From Treponema_I sp045599005 (GTDB lineage: Bacteria > Spirochaetota > Spirochaetia > Treponematales > Treponemataceae): 64,000 bases of DNA. The stretch lies in contig JAZRVF010000010.1 of NCBI GenBank assembly GCA_045599005.1, positions 62,001-126,000 of the forward strand, in the 5' to 3' direction. The notes beneath the pieces were generated by a model, which saw only the letters and a program-made list of their open reading frames with translations, was not told where the DNA came from and made no database searches. A program made the translations under genes and the position numbers. This document shows positions 41,842 to 50,911 of the stretch, piece by piece. The first letter of the stretch is position 1. Each line of letters opens with the position of its first letter.

Positions 41842-42747
41842 ATGCAGAAAAGTGAAAACAGAATTGCCCATTTTCATTTACCCGGACTGTTTGAGTTCTA
41901 CGAACTTTACCGGCGCTTTCTTTCCCTTTTTGCTGATTACCGCGAATACTTCCATGACTGGTGCGACATCGGTTCCATATACGGTTCCCCGGCAGACACA
42001 ATCTGGAGCGGCGGCCGAATGGAATACGCTGACAGGCATACGGAACAGGCTGCCCTTGAACTTACAGAGCAGTTCGGTTGCTCCGTCCGCCTTACATTCA
42101 GCAATTCCCTTCTGACAGAAGAACACCTTTCTGACAAACGCTGCAACAGAATCTGCAGTCTCTTTGACAGACCCGGAAACGGAATTGTCATCCATTCGGA
42201 CATTCTGCTGAAATATCTGAAAGAAAATTACAGAAACTTTTACTTTGTTTCTTCAACCACAAAAGTTCTTACTGATTTCTCCGATTTTCGTGACGAACTT
42301 CATCGAGAGGATTTCTCTTACGTTGTTCCAGACTTCAGACTTAATGAAAGAAGGAATCTGCTTGCCGAACTGGAACCGGAATTGAAAGCGAAAGTTGAAT
42401 TTCTTTGCAATGAATGCTGCTGGTTTGACTGCAGAAACAGAAAACAGTGTTATGAAAATGTGAGCCGCCGGATTCTTTATGATGAAGTGCCTGAATTTGA
42501 ATGCAGATCACCTTATGGAAACCAAGGATATGTTTTTTCACGGGCCATGGAAAACAGAGGCTTTATCAGCACAGACAGTATTCAGGATTTTTTTCTTCCA
42601 GAGGGATTCTCGAACTTTAAAATTGAAGGCAGGAGTCTTGGAAGCGCATTGGTTCTGGAAATGCTTCTCTATTACATGGTAAAACCAGAACATCAGCTTA
42701 AAGTGCGGGAAAAGATCTATCTGGACAACACACTGGATCTGTTCTGA
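41842..42747 (+). CDS. U32-peptidase-like protein with a cysteine cluster
   Basis: 301 residues from the second of two nearby ATG codons (41836 or 41842); TAAAAT at 41830-41835 ends six bases before the latter, matching the leaderless spacing seen elsewhere. I recognise it as a family of uncharacterised bacterial proteins with IGSIYG, SGGR and FVSSTTKVLTDF motifs. The C-terminal FKIEGRSLGSALVLEM resembles the KIEGR segment of U32-family proteins. Cys189, Cys192, Cys193, Cys197 and Cys203 form a tight cluster; some U32 relatives (RlhA, UbiU/V) hold a 4Fe-4S cluster with four cysteines. An RNA- or cofactor-modifying role is a guess. No signal peptide. Confidence 0.6.
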   Translation: MQKSENRIAHFHLPGLFEFYELYRRFLSLFADYREYFHDWCDIGSIYGSPADTIWSGGRMEYADRHTEQAALELTEQFGCSVRLTFSNSLLTEEHLSDKRCNRICSLFDRPGNGIVIHSDILLKYLKENYRNFYFVSSTTKVLTDFSDFRDELHREDFSYVVPDFRLNERRNLLAELEPELKAKVEFLCNECCWFDCRNRKQCYENVSRRILYDEVPEFECRSPYGNQGYVFSRAMENRGFISTDSIQDFFLPEGFSNFKIEGRSLGSALVLEMLLYYMVKPEHQLKVREKIYLDNTLDLF

Positions 42748-42749
42748 AT

Positions 42750-44180
42750 CTATTTAAGTGTTATCGCTGGTACAATTCCATTCCTTTTTTCGTTTACAAA
42801 AACATCCTTGTCCGCCAGTCCGTTTGCACCGATCACTCTCACTTTGTACGGATAATTGGCAACCGGAGACCTGAGGAACCATTCACCGCATTCTCCAAAA
42901 CTGGAATTCTGAAAGGCTCCTGATATCAGTGCATAATCAGTTGCTTTTTTCATCCTTTGGCTGGGCATGCTTGTCTGATTGTAAGAACCGAATCCCAGGG
43001 ATGAAGAAGTCACCTCATATTCACTGAGCAGAAAAACTCTGTCCTCTGTATTTTCGCAGTAATAATCTGATGAAATAACTTTTCCGGCAGTATCAGTCGT
43101 GCTGTTTTTCGAGTTGTCAATCAATGTCTCAGCAATATAAGACTGCTCTTCCGCTGAAAAAGCTTTCTGAAGGAATCCGTTGCCCTCTGTTTTCCATTCG
43201 TTATCGCCTGTGTCATACTTTCCTTTCCACTCAGGATGATTATCAAGATATATATTCGGATAGCCGTTGAGGTATGCGCGGATCCTGGAGTATTGATAAT
43301 TGTTCTGATAAATGCGGACAGGATTCAATGATTCTGACTCTGTTCCGCCTGGCCTGTAGGAATCATAATCCCGGTCCTGGCCGCCATAAAAAACTTCGTC
43401 CGCAATCAGAATGTTTTCCGCAAGAAGAAGCCCGGCCTCATCATCAATCACACGCCATTTGATCGGTTCCACTTTACAGAAATATTCGTGCCCCTTTGCA
43501 ACACCGCCATTTGTAACAGACAGCTTCACATCAGGATCATCAACTGCGCCTCCGATTTTCTCATAATATGCCCAGTCACTTCCCAGATAGTATCCGGCAT
43601 ACTCACCGGAAGTCTCAGGATCAGGATTGATTCTGACGGAACCTGATTTCTCACTCTGAGGAAATTTTCCAAAAAGGACATAAATCGCTTCTGTTCCACC
43701 GGTGCCATCTGTTCCCGCCGGCAGTTTCGTGAGTCCCGGCATATTCCGCCAGTCTGATGCAGTCCGGAAAGTCTCTGTCTGTGTGAAAGTCCAGTTCTCC
43801 GCCTTGTCCACTGATTCAACATATACAACACATGGAAGATCAGATTCTTCAACATTTTCAGTTTCAAAACGCTGGACGCCCGCCGGAACTTCTTCAATCA
43901 GAGACGGACCGCTGTTATCCCCATTCCAGGTGATTTTTACCCGCAGTTTCTCCAGATCCTCATCATCAGGGTCAAACCATCTGACAGTGATTTTTTTGTC
44001 CGCAACATGGTAATAGACAGTCAGTTCCTTTACAGGACCAGGCCTGACAGTATCAAGAGGTTCAGGGGGAATTACAGGATCTTCAGGACATGCAATCAGA
44101 AAAAACGCAAGGATCATCAGCATCAGAAACAAAACAGATCTGCCGTGTCCGAAAAAAAATGATTGCCGGAATTGCGTCAT
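42750..44180 (-). CDS. DUF6273 lipoprotein
   Basis: 476 residues. The signal peptide ends in LILAFFLIAC, a good lipobox, so the protein is lipid-anchored. Residues about 45-140 form a fibronectin-like beta domain (KITVRWFDPDDEDLEKLRVK). The C-terminal 300 residues are DUF6273: VEPIKWRVIDDEAGLLLAEN, RAYLNGYP, FLQKAFSAEE, DRVFLLSEYEV, WFLRSPV and GIVPAITLK. Treponemes carry many such surface lipoproteins of unknown role. Its ATG is seven bases past a TATACT box, with no Shine-Dalgarno. It diverges from lysK and ends two bases from the U32-like gene. Confidence 0.85.
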   Translation of the reverse strand: MTQFRQSFFFGHGRSVLFLMLMILAFFLIACPEDPVIPPEPLDTVRPGPVKELTVYYHVADKKITVRWFDPDDEDLEKLRVKITWNGDNSGPSLIEEVPAGVQRFETENVEESDLPCVVYVESVDKAENWTFTQTETFRTASDWRNMPGLTKLPAGTDGTGGTEAIYVLFGKFPQSEKSGSVRINPDPETSGEYAGYYLGSDWAYYEKIGGAVDDPDVKLSVTNGGVAKGHEYFCKVEPIKWRVIDDEAGLLLAENILIADEVFYGGQDRDYDSYRPGGTESESLNPVRIYQNNYQYSRIRAYLNGYPNIYLDNHPEWKGKYDTGDNEWKTEGNGFLQKAFSAEEQSYIAETLIDNSKNSTTDTAGKVISSDYYCENTEDRVFLLSEYEVTSSSLGFGSYNQTSMPSQRMKKATDYALISGAFQNSSFGECGEWFLRSPVANYPYKVRVIGANGLADKDVFVNEKRNGIVPAITLK

Positions 44181-44187
44181 ATGAATC

Positions 44188-44258
44188 AGTATAACACATT
44201 ATGGAGAATCTTTGCAAAGCGCTCTTAATTGCATAAATATGCGGTTTTTAAGTATAAT
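44188..44258. promoter_or_regulatory. Divergent lipoprotein / lysK promoters, both leaderless
   Basis: Minus: TTGCAA (44217-44212), 18 bp, TATACT (44193-44188), seven bases, ATG at 44180. Plus: TTGCAT (44229-44234), 18 bp, TATAAT (44253-44258), seven bases, ATG at 44266. The -35 boxes are 11 bp apart. The same geometry on both strands argues that the short leader is not chance. Confidence 0.6.
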
Positions 44259-44265
44259 CAGAGCC

Positions 44266-45909
44266 ATGAGTAACGAAAACAATCCTAAACAGAGCGGCAA
44301 AAATCCTGCTCTTCTGCACTGGGCAGACCAGACTGCCGACAAAATCATCCGTGAACGTGGAGATCTGGACCAATATACCTGCGCTTCCGGAATTACTCCT
44401 TCAGGAACTGTACATATCGGAAACTTCCGTGAAATCATTTCTGTAGACCTTGTAGTACGCGCTCTCCGGGACCGCGGAAAGAACGTCCGCTTCATCTATT
44501 CCTGGGACGATTACGATGTTTTCCGTAAAGTTCCGAAAAACATGCCTGACCAGGATGTGCTTGAGCAGCATCTGCGTTTTCCTATCACACTGGTTCCCGA
44601 CACCACAGGACGTGACACATCTTATGCGCGTCATCACGAAGTTGATGTTGAATCCATTCTTCCCGAAGTGGGAATCCATCCTGAGTTCCTGTATCAGAGC
44701 GAACGCTACCGTGCCAACATGTACACAGAGGGAATGCGTACCGCACTGCAGAACCGTAACAGGCTCAAGGAAATCCTGAACCGATACCGCGATGATGCAC
44801 ACAAAATGAGCGACGACGAGGATTACTGGCCTACAGCCGCTTTCTGCTGCAAATGTAACAAAGACACAACAGAAATGGTTGATTACGATGGTGAGTACGA
44901 ACTGACATACCGGTGCACCAGCTGCGGACACGTTGAAAAAGCTGATCTCCGCACTGCAAAAGAAATCAAGCTGGGATGGCGTGTTGACTGGCCCATGAGA
45001 TGGCAGTTTGAGCACACTGTTTTTGAACCGGCCGGAAAAGATCACCACAGTCAGGGCGGTTCTTTTGATACAGCCCGCCTTGTTGCTGACGAGATTTACC
45101 ATTGGCCGGCACCGGTTACATTCCGTTACGACTTTATCGGAACAAAGGGCGTTCCCGGAAAAATGTCCTCATCAAGCGGACAGGTGATCAGTCTCCGCGA
45201 CGTACTGAATGTCTATCCACCGGAAATCGCCCGCTACATGTTTGCAGGTACACGCCCGAACACTGAATTCTCAATCAGTTTCGATCTGGACGTCATCAAA
45301 ACCTACGAGGATTATGACAAGACTGAGCGTATCGCATGGGGCGTAGACAAAGCCAAGAACGATGATGTCTTTGCAAAAGAAAAACGCATTTACGAACTTT
45401 CCCAGGTTGAACCGGGTATGCCGTCAGTGATGCCTTATCAGGCTGTAGGCGGATTCCGTCACCTCTGCAACCTGCTTCAGATCAACAGCGGAAATATTGA
45501 TGCCGTAATCGCAACACTCGGCGACGTAAAACCTGAGCAGGAAGCAACATTGCGCAGAAGATGTGAATGTGCATGGTACTGGATCACACAGTGCGCTCCT
45601 GAAGAATTCCGTTTTGCACTCAAAAACGTTGATTCTCCTGATTACACCAAGGCTGATCTTGAAGGCGGCAAACTGGACGCAATCAGAAAACTCTGCACAG
45701 AGGTTGTTCCCCAGGTTGATTCAATGGAAGAGAAACCTCTTTCCCAGCTGATTTATGATGTTGCAGCTTCCTGCGGAATCGAACCGAAAGAACTGTTCAC
45801 AGCTGTCTATCAGGCTCTGATCGGAAAAGATGCAGGCCCACGTCTTGCAAGCTTTATGAAAATCATCGGCAAAGACCGTCTGTCAAAAATTCTGGCGACA
45901 TACTGCTGA
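44266..45909 (+). CDS. lysK: Lysyl-tRNA synthetase, class I (archaeal type)
   Basis: 547 residues from the ATG at 44266. Class I hallmarks are GTVHIGNFRE (HIGH-like) and KMSSSSGQ (KMSKS-like), separated by a Rossmann fold, with a zinc-ribbon-like insert CCKCNK and CTSCGH. The C-terminal helical bundle binds the anticodon. It charges tRNA-Lys. Most bacteria use the unrelated class II enzyme; spirochaetes and alphaproteobacteria are the main exceptions, so this gene supports the taxonomic call. An ATG 18 codons upstream would lie upstream of the -10 box and is rejected. leuA follows 12 bases after the stop. Confidence 0.96.
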   Translation: MSNENNPKQSGKNPALLHWADQTADKIIRERGDLDQYTCASGITPSGTVHIGNFREIISVDLVVRALRDRGKNVRFIYSWDDYDVFRKVPKNMPDQDVLEQHLRFPITLVPDTTGRDTSYARHHEVDVESILPEVGIHPEFLYQSERYRANMYTEGMRTALQNRNRLKEILNRYRDDAHKMSDDEDYWPTAAFCCKCNKDTTEMVDYDGEYELTYRCTSCGHVEKADLRTAKEIKLGWRVDWPMRWQFEHTVFEPAGKDHHSQGGSFDTARLVADEIYHWPAPVTFRYDFIGTKGVPGKMSSSSGQVISLRDVLNVYPPEIARYMFAGTRPNTEFSISFDLDVIKTYEDYDKTERIAWGVDKAKNDDVFAKEKRIYELSQVEPGMPSVMPYQAVGGFRHLCNLLQINSGNIDAVIATLGDVKPEQEATLRRRCECAWYWITQCAPEEFRFALKNVDSPDYTKADLEGGKLDAIRKLCTEVVPQVDSMEEKPLSQLIYDVAASCGIEPKELFTAVYQALIGKDAGPRLASFMKIIGKDRLSKILATYC

Positions 45910-45921
45910 TATTGAATCAAA

Positions 45922-47598
45922 ATGGCAAAATACAGACAGTTTCCGCAGATTCCAATTCAGAACAGACAATGGCCGGACAAGGTGCTTCAGCAGGCGCCTG
46001 TCTGGTGCTCTGTCGACCTGCGCGATGGGAATCAGGCGCTTCCGGTTCCTATGACTCTGGAGCAGAAACTGGAGTTTTTTGCCCTGTTGGTAAAAATCGG
46101 TTTCAAGGAAATTGAAGTCGGTTTTCCTGCAGCAAATGATACTGAGTTCGCTTTTATCCGGACTCTGATTGAACGCCACCTGATTCCGGATGACGTTAAG
46201 ATTCAGGTCCTGTGTCCGATCCGTGAACCGCTGATGAGAAAAACTCTGTCAGCGGTGGAAGGTGCAGAAAAAGTGATTTTTCACCTTTACAATGCGGTTT
46301 CTCCGGTCCACAGACAGATGACCTTCGGTATGACAAAGGATGAAGTTCTTTCTTTTGTTGATAATGGGGTCAGGACAGCGAAATCTCTCATCGAGAAATC
46401 AAAATCAAAAGACAGGATTATACTGGAGTATTCACCGGAAGATTTTTCCGGCACTGAATGTGATTTTGCCGCAGAAGTCTGTGCCACCGTATTAAAAGCA
46501 TGGGGCGCAGAACGGACAGCTCCTGTCATTCTGAATCTTCCGACAACTGTCGAACATTCTTCCGCAAACATTTTTGCCGATCAGGTGGAATATTTTGTCC
46601 GCAGATTAAGCGGCGAATTTGATTCCTCCAGTTTTACAGTAAGTCTGCACAACCACAATGACCGTGGGACCGGTGTTGCCTGTGCGGAACTAGGTCTTCT
46701 TGCAGGCGCACAGCGTATTGAGGGAACCCTTTTCGGTAACGGAGAGCGGACAGGAAACCTTGATATTGTCACAGTTGCGCTCAACATGCTTACCCAGGGA
46801 ATTGATCCGGCACTGAACTTCAATCCTATTCTGCCGATTGCAGCGGCCTACACACGGCTTACAGGAATGAGTGTCCAGCCAAGGCAGCCCTATGCGGGTT
46901 CACTGGTATTCACATCTTTTTCCGGTTCCCATCAGGATGCCATAAGGAAAGCCCTTTCTGCAAGAGAACAGGCGGCAGATCCGGAAGCACTCTGGAACAT
47001 TCCTTATCTTCCCATTGATCCGGAAGACGTCGGGCGTCATTATGAGGAGATCATTCGGATCAATGCACAGAGCGGTAAAGGCGGAACAGCCTGGCTTCTG
47101 GAACACGATTACGGAATCATTCTTCCCAAGGCAATGCATCCCAGTGTGGGTGCGGCCGTCACAAAAGAGGCAGACAGAAAGCAGCGTGAACTTACATCAA
47201 AAGAAGTTTTTGACATTTTTGAGAAAGGCTGGCTGAACACGGCCGCACCGCTCAAACTGCTGGATCTTGCCGAGACACACGTTGACGGTTCTGACGTTCA
47301 GGACAACGTTCTCTGTCGTGCCGCTGTGGAATACAAAGGAGAATCTTTTGCAATCGGCAGCAAAGGAAACGGACCTCTGGCAGCTTTCGTAGCCGCCCTT
47401 GCACAGACAAGTGTGCCCCGTTTCTCAATCACATCATTCCATGAGCACAGTGTTGGAACCGGTTCAGATACAGATGCATTCGCCTATGTGGCGCTGACTT
47501 TTGAAAACGGACAGGTTCACTGGGGTTGCGGAAAAAGCTCAAACATCGGGCGCGCCGGTGTTAATGCAGTAGTAAGCGCCATCAACAGACTGAACTGA
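45922..47598 (+). CDS. leuA: 2-isopropylmalate synthase, long (type 2) form
   Basis: 558 residues. Barrel motifs are WCSVDLRDGNQAL (metal Asp and catalytic Arg), LHNHNDRGTGVA (His-x-His ligands) and EGTLFGNGERTGN. A C-terminal leucine-sensing domain runs from about residue 440 (LLDLAETHVDGS, IGSKGNGPLAAFV). The enzyme joins acetyl-CoA and 2-oxoisovalerate, the first step to leucine. It follows lysK in the same transcript, though the two functions are unrelated. Its 3' end overlaps the convergent HAD gene by 17 bases. Confidence 0.95.
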   Translation: MAKYRQFPQIPIQNRQWPDKVLQQAPVWCSVDLRDGNQALPVPMTLEQKLEFFALLVKIGFKEIEVGFPAANDTEFAFIRTLIERHLIPDDVKIQVLCPIREPLMRKTLSAVEGAEKVIFHLYNAVSPVHRQMTFGMTKDEVLSFVDNGVRTAKSLIEKSKSKDRIILEYSPEDFSGTECDFAAEVCATVLKAWGAERTAPVILNLPTTVEHSSANIFADQVEYFVRRLSGEFDSSSFTVSLHNHNDRGTGVACAELGLLAGAQRIEGTLFGNGERTGNLDIVTVALNMLTQGIDPALNFNPILPIAAAYTRLTGMSVQPRQPYAGSLVFTSFSGSHQDAIRKALSAREQAADPEALWNIPYLPIDPEDVGRHYEEIIRINAQSGKGGTAWLLEHDYGIILPKAMHPSVGAAVTKEADRKQRELTSKEVFDIFEKGWLNTAAPLKLLDLAETHVDGSDVQDNVLCRAAVEYKGESFAIGSKGNGPLAAFVAALAQTSVPRFSITSFHEHSVGTGSDTDAFAYVALTFENGQVHWGCGKSSNIGRAGVNAVVSAINRLN

Positions 47599-48271
47599 AT
47601 CCGCAGAATTCTTCCGCAAAATCAACAATGTCACAGGGACCGTCCACAAGAAGTCCGCTCATCCCCATTTCAAGGGGACAGGCAAGATCAATGTCAAAAC
47701 GGTCACCGACGGAGATAACCTGGCCGGGTGTAAGCCCCAGGACCTGAAGGGCGCGCAGAAAAACACGCTCATCAGGCTTTGAGACGCCGCATGTATCAAG
47801 ACCCACAATATCTTCCGCAGCTTTATGTGGACAGAGCAGATCTGCAATGTCAAGGGCCTGTAGGTTTCTGTAAGCCGTTGCCACAGGATTGTTTGTCACG
47901 CAGAGCAGTTCCGCGCGCCCGGCCAGAGCGGTCAGGGCTTTTCTCAGTTCCGGATCGGGATGCAGAAACTCCTCTGGTTTTATGAGTGTGCGGCGCCACT
48001 CAATGCTCTGCTCTACCGGAACTCCGAAATGAAGAAGCACATTGGCAAGACTTGTCTTTGCACCATTGTGGGATGCCGCCCATTCAGCACGGAAATCCGC
48101 CACCATGCGCCGGCCCTCTTCCGCACTTATCCCTTTCTGCAGGGCAAAAGCACGCACCTGACAGTCAATCTGTTCGTCAGCATAACTGTCATCTCTGTAA
48201 AGTGTGTTGTCAATATCAAAAATAAATCCACGGATTCTGGATAAATCAGAAGGAATGTTGAATTTTCTCAT
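47582..48271 (-). CDS. HAD-superfamily hydrolase, pyrimidine 5'-nucleotidase type
   Basis: 229 residues. Motif I is FIFDIDNTLYRDD (nucleophile and acid Asp), motif II CVTNNP, motif III Lys in CGVSKPDERVF and motif IV SVGDRFDIDL. The FDIDNTLY form is typical of nucleotidase-like HAD enzymes that act on nucleoside monophosphates; the exact substrate is uncertain. Its start overlaps the kinase stop (ATGA), making it the last gene of prs-kinase-HAD. Confidence 0.85.
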   Translation of the reverse strand: MRKFNIPSDLSRIRGFIFDIDNTLYRDDSYADEQIDCQVRAFALQKGISAEEGRRMVADFRAEWAASHNGAKTSLANVLLHFGVPVEQSIEWRRTLIKPEEFLHPDPELRKALTALAGRAELLCVTNNPVATAYRNLQALDIADLLCPHKAAEDIVGLDTCGVSKPDERVFLRALQVLGLTPGQVISVGDRFDIDLACPLEMGMSGLLVDGPCDIVDFAEEFCGFSSVC

Positions 48272-49557
48272 TTTGCGCTGTTTGAATTCTTTGCAAGTTT
48301 CAGGAACTGTTCCTGATACATTTCCTGACGGGATTTTGAAGGGAGAAAATCTCTCTGTGATCTGTGCATCTTTGCAGCGGCAATCGGAATGGAATCAAAA
48401 ACACCGATTCCGGCTAGCGCGATGGCAGCATTTCCTGTCAGTTCCGCATCGGGAGAAGCGGGCTGTACCAGAGTCAGTCCAAGAATATCGGCTTTCATCT
48501 GAAGCCATGCCGGACTGTGCGCCTGACCACCGGTACAGGTCACGTAAGAGTATGGAGAAATCCTGTTTTTATTTGCGAAGCTTACAAGTCTGTACAGACT
48601 TGAGCGTACCTGAAAAGCAATCTTCAGAAGAAGCTCATAACCATCAGAATCCGTGTTTTTCTGCAGATACCTGACGCATTCATCCTCCGGGATATTCCCG
48701 TAAAGATTGACAAGACGCCAGTATGCAAAACGTTCGCCGCTGTCAGGAATCAGTACGCTGGCATTCCATAATGGACTGACAGGAGACGGCAGAGTCCGTA
48801 TTCCCTCTGCAGAAAGCGGATCAAAGGTACAGAGATTGATTCCTTCACTGGAACCGGCTCTGTCACAGATTTTTCCCGGAACAAGAGTGTTTGTTCCGAT
48901 AAGGGCGATTGCAAAATCAGGACCACCGCAGAAAACCGGCGGCATATCAGTCTGCGGAAATCCAAGCAGTTCTGCTTCTTTCTTAAGCAGGATCCCTGTA
49001 GGTTTACCCAAATCCACAAAAGGCGGCAGTTTTTCCTTCGGGATGTCGAACATACACAGAAGTTCCTCATCCCAATAGGCCGCGGAATATCGGCTGTCAG
49101 GAAGAAGAGTCGCTGTCTCACCGGTAAGCTGCATAACAAGATACTCAGGAACTGAGACCAGTGGTCCCGGCTGGTTCCAGATCTCCGGCATCGAATGCTT
49201 TACATGAAGGATTCTTGGTAAAAAAAGTGATTTCTGGCCGGGAGCCTTTGCAAGAAACGAAGCCGGTTCATCAGGCTCATAAGGTTCGTTCCACAGATAC
49301 TCACCGGCATTATTTGCAAGACTGGGTCCGTTGCCGGAAATACTTACTGCGCTTATATGAGGCACTTCTTTCGAAGCAAAACAGAAATTTTTTATAAATT
49401 CGGAGGAGGATTCACGTAAGGCTGTTATCCAACGCATGGTTCCCAGATTGGAACCGAAGCGCTTTTTCGTGAAACATAAAACGTTTCCAGAATAATCAAT
49501 CAGAGCGGCCTTTAGCGAGGAAGTTCCTATGTCTGCGCAAAAAACCGCTTCTGTCAT
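48268..49557 (-). CDS. FGGY-family carbohydrate kinase
   Basis: 429 residues, a little short for the family. ADIGTSSLKAALIDYSG is the phosphate-1 loop, DRAGSSEGINL the hinge region, and TCTGGQAHSPAWLQMKADILG the adenosine motif. It should phosphorylate a pentose, pentitol or related sugar; xylulose, ribulose and gluconate kinases are relatives. Sitting two bases after prs, it may supply pentose phosphate for PRPP synthesis, which is inference. The C-terminal tail ends QEMYQEQFLKL. Confidence 0.88.
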   Translation of the reverse strand: MTEAVFCADIGTSSLKAALIDYSGNVLCFTKKRFGSNLGTMRWITALRESSSEFIKNFCFASKEVPHISAVSISGNGPSLANNAGEYLWNEPYEPDEPASFLAKAPGQKSLFLPRILHVKHSMPEIWNQPGPLVSVPEYLVMQLTGETATLLPDSRYSAAYWDEELLCMFDIPKEKLPPFVDLGKPTGILLKKEAELLGFPQTDMPPVFCGGPDFAIALIGTNTLVPGKICDRAGSSEGINLCTFDPLSAEGIRTLPSPVSPLWNASVLIPDSGERFAYWRLVNLYGNIPEDECVRYLQKNTDSDGYELLLKIAFQVRSSLYRLVSFANKNRISPYSYVTCTGGQAHSPAWLQMKADILGLTLVQPASPDAELTGNAAIALAGIGVFDSIPIAAAKMHRSQRDFLPSKSRQEMYQEQFLKLAKNSNSAK

Positions 49558-49559
49558 AA

Positions 49560-50798
49560 TCAGTCACGTTTTACAAGTTTTTCAATGATTGTACGGTTAT
49601 CAAGAAGATCACTCAGAGACTGATTGTGATGCAACCGTGCGATTACATTGGCAAAAAGTCCGCTGACATTTGTGTTGATATACCATTCACATTTCAGCAG
49701 TTCTTCGTGATAAACGGCATTTGTTCCGATGATGCGGTAGAAAAGACCCTTCTGATAAGCTTCATTGAACTGTTCGATTGCATTTCCTGTAAAGAAAGGA
49801 AGACTGATTGCCGCAATGACTTTTGTTGCACCCTGTTCCTTGAGGAATTCCATCGCCTTGAGCAATGTTCCTCCGGTTCCAAGCATGTCGTCTGCAAGGA
49901 AAGCGACTTTTCCGTTAACATCACCCAGCAGTTTCACCGCTTTGATGTTTGTTTCATGTGCATTCTGCGTAACGATTGAATAGTCACGCTCTTTATAAAT
50001 CAATGCAAGCGGTTTTTTCAGACCGGTTGCATAGAACTTGTTGCGGTCAATGGCACCAGTATCAGGTGAGACAACAACCAGATTGTCACCTTCGCTTCCC
50101 AGGTTAACAAGTTTGGAAAGTTCGCGGATGATCTGGTAACTGGCGTGAAGATTCTCAATCTGTGCTTTTGAGAAGGAGTTCTCGATTTCACGGGAGTGGA
50201 TGTCCAGTGTGATGATGCGGGAAACACCCATGTTCTCGTAGATGTGTCCCAGCAGACTTGCTGTAAGACCTTCGCGGCCTTTTTTCTTATGCTGGCGGCT
50301 GTAAGGGTAAACAGGAACAACAAGTGTGATGCGGCTTGCACCGGCCTGACGGACAGCATCAATTGTAACAAGAAGTGACATGATGTGGTCGTTTACAGAA
50401 AGGGAAAGTCTGTTTTTTCCGCCGTTGAGCGGGATTTCCTGATGATTTTCCACATCCTGACAGATGTAGACATCCTTGCCGCGGATGCAGTCTTTTATTT
50501 CGGTTTTGAACTCACCGTTCATAAAATAGGTGAATTCACAGTTGCATTTGAATTCAGGCGCGCGGTAATGATCAACATTGCCACGGACACACAGCTCGGA
50601 AGTCTGCAAGTCGTTGAAGTAATTGACATTTTTGATCAATTCTTCCTTATCCACTCCATAACGCTGGGAAATAACGTCACGTTTCAGATTGAAGCGGTGT
50701 TTATACATGTGACGAAGGTGGGCAATGACTTCATTGGCAAACACTTCACCACCCGGACAAGCGATAATTGCGAGATTTGTGGGCTCTGAATAAGGCAT
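49560..50798 (-). CDS. prs: Ribose-phosphate pyrophosphokinase, long form
   Basis: 412 residues, against about 315 for the usual enzyme. The PRPP loop ADDMLGTGGTLLKA and the catalytic region VVPVYPYSRQHKKKGRE are intact; the extra length is mainly an N-terminal insertion (about residues 25-85) containing RFNLKRDVISQRYGVDKEEL. It makes PRPP from ribose 5-phosphate and ATP for nucleotide, His and Trp synthesis. GGAG precedes the ATG and a promoter lies at 50843-50871. Confidence 0.93.
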   Translation of the reverse strand: MPYSEPTNLAIIACPGGEVFANEVIAHLRHMYKHRFNLKRDVISQRYGVDKEELIKNVNYFNDLQTSELCVRGNVDHYRAPEFKCNCEFTYFMNGEFKTEIKDCIRGKDVYICQDVENHQEIPLNGGKNRLSLSVNDHIMSLLVTIDAVRQAGASRITLVVPVYPYSRQHKKKGREGLTASLLGHIYENMGVSRIITLDIHSREIENSFSKAQIENLHASYQIIRELSKLVNLGSEGDNLVVVSPDTGAIDRNKFYATGLKKPLALIYKERDYSIVTQNAHETNIKAVKLLGDVNGKVAFLADDMLGTGGTLLKAMEFLKEQGATKVIAAISLPFFTGNAIEQFNEAYQKGLFYRIIGTNAVYHEELLKCEWYINTNVSGLFANVIARLHHNQSLSDLLDNRTIIEKLVKRD

Positions 50799-50842
50799 TT
50801 ATGGCACTCCGTGTTGGATTCCCGTTCAGGGGAACTGTCTAG

Positions 50843-50871
50843 AATCTATCATTTTTTGGTATTTGTTTCAA
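50843..50871 (-). promoter_or_regulatory. prs promoter
   Basis: Minus strand TTGAAA (50871-50866), 17 bp, TAGATT (50848-50843), leader about 37 nt with a small TTCCC/GGGAA hairpin and GGAG. Confidence 0.55.
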
Positions 50872-50911
50872 GGATATGCAATGCTTTTCAAAGTATTTCG
50901 GAATCCTGAAA

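Noticed and set aside
47582..47598. 17-bp overlap of convergent leuA and HAD genes as a functional antisense element
   Set aside because: Short tail-to-tail overlaps are common in compact genomes and nothing else supports regulation.
50843..50911. Terminator after the asnA-coupled unknown gene
   Set aside because: Only weak stems (TTTC/GAAA and TTCCC/GGGAA) without a T run on the minus strand.
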